NCBI GenBank assembly: GCA_030063045.1
Contig: JAQSEB010000041.1
Span: forward strand, 186,001-250,000
Direction: 5' to 3'
Source: Pratylenchus scribneri
Taxonomy: Eukaryota; Nematoda; Chromadorea; Rhabditida; Pratylenchidae
Length of the DNA stretch: 64,000 nt
Under the pieces are notes generated by a model, which ran no database searches, was not told the origin of the DNA, and saw only the letters and a list, made by a program, of their open reading frames with translations. Within the stretch, counting starts at the first letter, position 1. Every line of letters begins with the position of its first letter. The position numbers and the translations under genes are program-made. Shown here piece by piece: positions 60,072 through 64,000 of the stretch.

Positions 60072-63000
60072 TTATTTGTTTATAATTTTGTTTGAATATG
60101 TCGGCATATCTTCATCTTTTTCATCATCATTTGATGCTTTCTTCTTCATTCCCAGCTGCTTCTTCTCCATTTGTTCGTTGCAATTCAATTCAACAATTTT
60201 GTCGTCATTCTTAAATATTAAATTTTAATGATTTTTTTTAAATTCCAAATGGCATAAAATATTTTTTAAATTTTTTTACCTTTCGTCGTTGGATTTTGAT
60301 TCCAATAATTTGCTCAAGTCCATTTCCAAATTCCACGCAAAAATCGAATAAATATTTCCCATCGGTTGGAATATTGGCCAATGTGAATTCCAATTTATTC
60401 ATTTTCGTTGTTTTTGCCGACAAAATATGCAATTTTTTCCCGTCAAAATTCACTAATTTTCCATCTTAATAAAAAATTAATAATTTAAATGAATCAATTT
60501 TTACCTTTTCGTATTCCTTTTTGGCATATTTCCCAAAGTTTTTTGATTGAAGGAGAGCATTTTTTGACCAAATCAAAATCAATAGATTCAAGAAATTCTT
60601 CGGGATGTCTATAAAAAAAGATAATTATTTGAATTTTTAATATAATTAATTTTTTTACTTTGCGTTGGAAATAAAATTGATCAAAAAATCGACATAATCT
60701 TGTGCACAGTAGTAAACATAATAATCATTTTGCTGATTTGGGTTTGGGCTAAGTTTGATATGTCGAAATTGAGTGAATTTGGCGCCACGACGCAAAAACA
60801 AGTCCAAATTGGGATTGGAATAAATGTCCGTTTTTGCCTCCAACGTATTGCCGCCGTCCTTTTCTTCGCATAAAGTATCGAATTTTAGCATAAATTTTTT
60901 AACATCCTTCAAAGTCTGTGAATTGAAATTATTTAAAAATATTTATTTTGCAACGGTTATTGGAAATTATCCAATTCCGCCGGAGTTAGCCAAGTCTATA
61001 GCCGGTTAAAAATTGTTCCAGCCTTCTCATAACCATTTCTGTGAGGGGTGGCACTGCTGGAACCATCACAACAACAGCCTTACGGCAACCAATTTAACCA
61101 GGGCTCCCATTCGTCCTTATTTTATAAGAAAAGTCCTTACAAATTGACCCCCGTCCTTAGAAAAGTGAAAATGTCCTTACGTCCTTAAATGTCCTTACAA
61201 ATCCCGAATTGTCCTTATTGCCCTTATATTGTCCTTATAAATGGTAATTTTGGCTAAAATTTTTCCCTATCGGGCCATTTTTGGCTAAAATTTTTCCCTA
61301 TCGGGCCATTTTTGGCTAAAATTTTTCCCTATCGGGCCATTTTTGGCTAAAATTTTTCCCTATCGGGCCATTTTTGGCTAAAATTTTTCCCTATTGGGCC
61401 ATTTTTGGCTAAAATTTTTCCCTATTGGGCCATTTTTGGCTAAAATTTTTCCCTATCGGGCCATTTTTGGCTAAAATTTTCCCCTATCGGGCCATTTTTG
61501 GCTAAAATTTTCCCCTATCGGGCCTTTTTTGGCTAAAATTTTCCCCTATCGGGCCATTTTTAATTAAATTTTCTCTCAAAGCTCTACATCTACGAAAAAA
61601 TACACATTCCGAAAAAGATTCAAGTGATTTATTCATCAAAAATAAAAAAATTTTACATGTCCTTATATTTTAAAATTTTTGCCCCTTATGTCCTTATAAA
61701 ATGGAAATTTTGTCCTTATAAATCGACTTGACTCGATGGGAGCCCTGAATTTAACCGACCCACGGAGACGGAGGGATGGAAATTGGAAATCCTTGGTTGG
61801 GCTTGGGGTGGGTAAATCCCTGCCGCTAGCAGGAATCGAACCTGCGACTACCGCATTGGTTGTGCGGCAGCTCTACCACTGAACTATAGCGGCCGGTCAA
61901 ATTTCGTAATCTCTGCTTTTAGATAATGCAGAGATTTGAGAATTGGCTCATTCGACTCGGCATAGTCGATTTTGTCGATGAAATTTCAATTTCAAGCCTG
62001 TTTTCAAAAGCTGAACCGTTGTTTAAACCAAAACCGGTTTTAGTTTAGTATTTTTGCTTATGCCTTATTTCGGGTTTAAAATTGAAATTTCATAGACTAA
62101 ATCGACCATGCCGAGTCGAATGAACCCATTCTCACGTTTCTGGGTTGGCTATAAGCCGAAATTTTCAAAATCATCTCTCCCAGCATCAACAGCTAACTCC
62201 CGGAATTAGCTATTTAATAATGTTTTTTTATAAACCTGCATTTTCCATTGTTCAAATTTCAATCGCTGAATGAATTCCTTCGAATAATCCAAATCCATTG
62301 TAATTTTAAACCATTCATTCCCATTCATTTTGTTCTGCACAAATAATCTCAATTTATACCGGCTGTCCCCATAGGGATATCTAAGCAATTCTCCATCATG
62401 AATGTGCATTGTTCGACCATCGTCAGCTTTCAATTCAACTGAATCGAATAAAATTCGGAGGCTTCCAATTCGAAATTGATTCTCATCGAATAATGTCTTC
62501 AAAAATGTTGGCATTGGAATTTTTGCCCAAACAGGATAATTTGGAAATTCGATATCCGCCGTTTGAAGCATCATTTTTGTAGAACTGTGAAATTTATCAA
62601 TGAAAATATTTAATTTGCAACTGGTTTAATGGTTTGGTTTGTCCTAGACCTCCAAACCCTATACTTATAGAACTAGTCAAGACGTATCATTTGATTATGT
62701 TTGGTTTGGGTTTAACCAATTCTCCCTTATTAGTTTTGAACCAAAAACTAAAATGTTGTTTAAACCGTTTAAAACCCATTAATTGTTGGCCAAACCATAA
62801 CCAAATTATCAATGCGTCTTGACCAGCTCTATCCAATTTTGGGTATATTTGGTTTGCATAGGACAAACCATTAAATCATTATAATTATTAACGATGTTCT
62901 ATTTTTCGACAATTTAAATGTTTTTTTCTGCTAATTAAATACTAATCCATATCGATATATCAAAAAGCCAAATATTTATTATAAATTTTTTAATCGCGAA

Positions 63001-63481
63001 CCTCCTTGAATTTGCCAAATGGAGGAGCAATTTTTCCACAAAATTTTCTGGCGTCCCAACGACATCACGGTGGGTATACAACGTTCGGATTGATGTCAGC
63101 CAACCGCCATAGAGCAACAATGCATCCAATTCCGGTTTCCATTTAATTTTATTGTAAATCTCCAATTTTTCTGGATCATTTTCCTCTTCTTCATCAGCCG
63201 AATAAAATGCATCTTCATCTTCTTCATCGACCAATGTACCAGTATATTCATTCATAGACTGAAAAAAATCATTGGTTCAAAAATTAAAATCAATTTTAAA
63301 CCGTTTTGAGCTGTTGAATTGTGCGAAGCATTCTGGGCTTATTTATGTCCACAAATGCAAAGGATGGAACATTCACCAAAACATTGATTGCATCGGCCAA
63401 AGGCAGGTATTTATGCATTTCAACGAGCAATTCAAGAGGCAATGGTCGTCGCCGGCTATATTCCAAATTGTTGTTTTCCAT
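60072..63481 (-). CDS. F-box-like paralogue, copy D
   Basis: Exons (minus): 63481-63302, 63258-63002, 62584-62236, 60915-60659, 60608-60505, 60464-60280, 60209-60072; 1470 nt, 489 aa, all phases closed. Exon 1 differs from copy A at two bases in 180. Exon 2 has an acidic insert (DEEDEDAFYSADEEEENDPE). Motifs: WKPELDALLLYGGWLTS, WFKITMDLDYSKEFIQRLKF, NPNLDLFLRRGAKFTQFR, LEFTLANIPTDGKYLFDFCV. The tail diverges (GMKKKASNDDEKDED, ending TYSNKIINK). Intron 3 (60916-62235) holds a SINE-like unit, a hAT-like element and a MITE. It is closest to copy C in exons 2-5. Confidence 0.85.
61099..61747. mobile_element. non-autonomous hAT-like element, 649 bp, 8-bp TSD AATTTAAC
   Basis: The left end CAGGGCTCCCATTCGTCCTT and the right end CGATGGGAGCCCTG are inverted, and AATTTAAC flanks both sides (61091-61098; 61748-61755). 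The interior has a GTCCTTATAA-rich part and about ten copies of a 31-bp unit with core CGGGCCATTTTTGGCTAAAA (steps at 61271, 61302, 61333, 61364). No transposase. Confidence 0.9.
61822..61893 (-). tRNA. complete tRNA-like cloverleaf, probably a SINE head
   Basis: 72 nt. The acceptor stem GCCGCTA/TAGCGGC pairs perfectly; the D arm is GTTC...GAGC with A-box TAGTTCAGTGGTAGAGC; the T arm GCAGG TTCGATT CCTGC is perfect. The anticodon stem CCGCA/TGCGG encloses the loop CAACCAA, which lacks U at position 33, and two bases instead of one separate it from the D arm. Decoding identity is therefore unclear (ACC at 34-36 would be glycine), and function as a tRNA is doubtful. Confidence 0.5.
61915..62200. 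mobile_element. palindromic MITE family M3, copy in copy D intron 3
   Basis: TGGCTCATTCGACTCGGCAT and AGTCGATTTTGTCGATGAAA are mirrored by AGACTAAATCGACCATGCCG and GAGTCGAATGAACCCATTCT. AACCGGTTTTAG lies in the centre. Confidence 0.7.
62615..62925. repeat. R1-family repeat in copy D intron 2
   Basis: Reverse copy: CCTCCAAACCCTATACTTAT, TTAAACCGTTTAAAACCCAT, TTGACCAGCTCTATCCAATT, TTGGGTATATTTGGTTTG and TTTTTCGACAATTTAAATG at the end. Confidence 0.75.
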
Positions 63482-63774
63482 AATTGAATATTGATTGATA
63501 TTTGGTTTTGTCTACCTATATTAAAAATTGTATTTAAAATATAAAGTTGATAAAAAAAATATTATATAAATATTGGTATTGAATGATTTCAACAAATTTT
63601 TAAATTGTTTTGTATCAAATAACTGGAATAATTTAATCAATAAAATCAAAAGTTGTGTCAAACAAATGAAAATTATGTATGGAAGATTTAAATAGTAGCA
63701 TGAAAACAAATAAAATTAAAGTCATTGTGAAATGTTGAGTTTTTAACTATCATTTCATTATCATCCAATTCCAA

Positions 63775-64000
63775 TCATTTCTTCATAATTTTGGTAGAAC
63801 ATATCGGTCCATCTTCTTCTCCACCATCTTCATTTGATGCCTTCCTCTTCTTTCCCTGCTGCTTCTCAATTTGATCCTCGCACTTCAATTTCAATTCAAC
63901 AATTCCATCAGCCTTTAATAATATTTATTTTTATTTTAATTTTGTGGCTTTTTAATTGGAAAATATTTTTCGAAAAATATTTTTATAAAAGAATTTATTG
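63775..64000 (-). CDS. F-box-like paralogue, copy E (last exon only)
   Basis: Only exon 7 (63912-63775, 46 codons with stop) lies in the window. It has the family tail: acidic and Lys-rich, GKKRKASNEDGGEEDG, ending CSTKIMKK. The upstream intron runs to the window edge, so the gene continues to the right. The spacer to the copy D start is 293 bp. Confidence 0.8.

Larger units (their letters stand above)
60990..61893 (-). mobile_element. tRNA-headed SINE-like unit split by a hAT-like element
   Basis: On the minus strand a tRNA-like head (61893-61822) is followed by a GC-richer body (CCGTCTCCGTGGGTCGGTTA, then after the insertion GGTTGCCGTAAGGCTGTTGT and GGCTGGAACAATTTTTAACC). The body is cut at AATTTAAC by 61099-61747. 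GC content and word use differ from the flanking AT-rich intron. The far end near 60990 is not sharply defined. Confidence 0.6.

Noticed and set aside
61822..61893. A functional tRNA gene
   Set aside because: Kept only as a tRNA-like feature: the anticodon loop lacks U33, an extra base precedes the anticodon stem, and it continues into a SINE-like body.

Overview
This is a eukaryotic, AT-rich, intron-dense window, most likely from a nematode (possibly a plant-parasitic or related tylenchid). The case rests on many 40-60 bp introns with GT...(T)TTTAG/AAG borders, on nematode-like gene sizes, and on a local expansion of short F-box-like genes. The species cannot be fixed from the sequence alone. 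There is no prokaryotic operon, no CRISPR array and no virus.

Layout. 1-1061 (-): 5' part of a transmembrane/ubiquitin-like (TMUB-type) gene running off the left edge. 1595-3441 (+): a MATH-domain gene. 4045-8383 (+): CCDC47, an ER translocon/PAT-complex subunit. 8456-11335 (-): METTL6, a tRNA m3C methyltransferase, tail-to-tail with CCDC47. 11769-20386 (-): BCAS3, a WD40-type autophagy/cytoskeleton protein. 21425-23788 (+): protein phosphatase 1 catalytic subunit. 24549-48914 (+): flightless-1 (LRR plus gelsolin repeats), 26 exons over 24 kb, with a broken antisense Helitron in its 8.1-kb intron 14. 50155-64000 (-): a head-to-tail array of four complete and one partial paralogue of a seven-exon F-box-like family.

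I rebuilt the exon chains by hand. For CCDC47 (469 aa), METTL6 (265 aa), BCAS3 (828 aa), PP1 (333 aa), FLI1 (1269 aa) and F-box-like copies A-D (500, 502, 462, 489 aa) every intron phase closes, so these models are well supported.

The rest is mostly repeats, packed into introns. At least thirteen copies of one 'AAACCGGTTT' family are present. Six non-autonomous hAT-like elements have exact or near-exact 8-bp target-site duplications, and three of them share a 31-bp internal repeat. There are several palindromic MITEs, a 1.28-kb foldback element holding a nested hAT-like element, minisatellites with 17, 31, 32/64 bp units, a tandem row of tRNA-like units, and a likely tRNA-headed SINE split by a hAT-like insertion. 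Nested insertions give a relative order of events in several introns.

The named genes are mostly housekeeping and show no common pathway. The accessory interest lies in the F-box-like array, whose first exon is nearly identical between copies although the rest has diverged, and in the layered transposon record.
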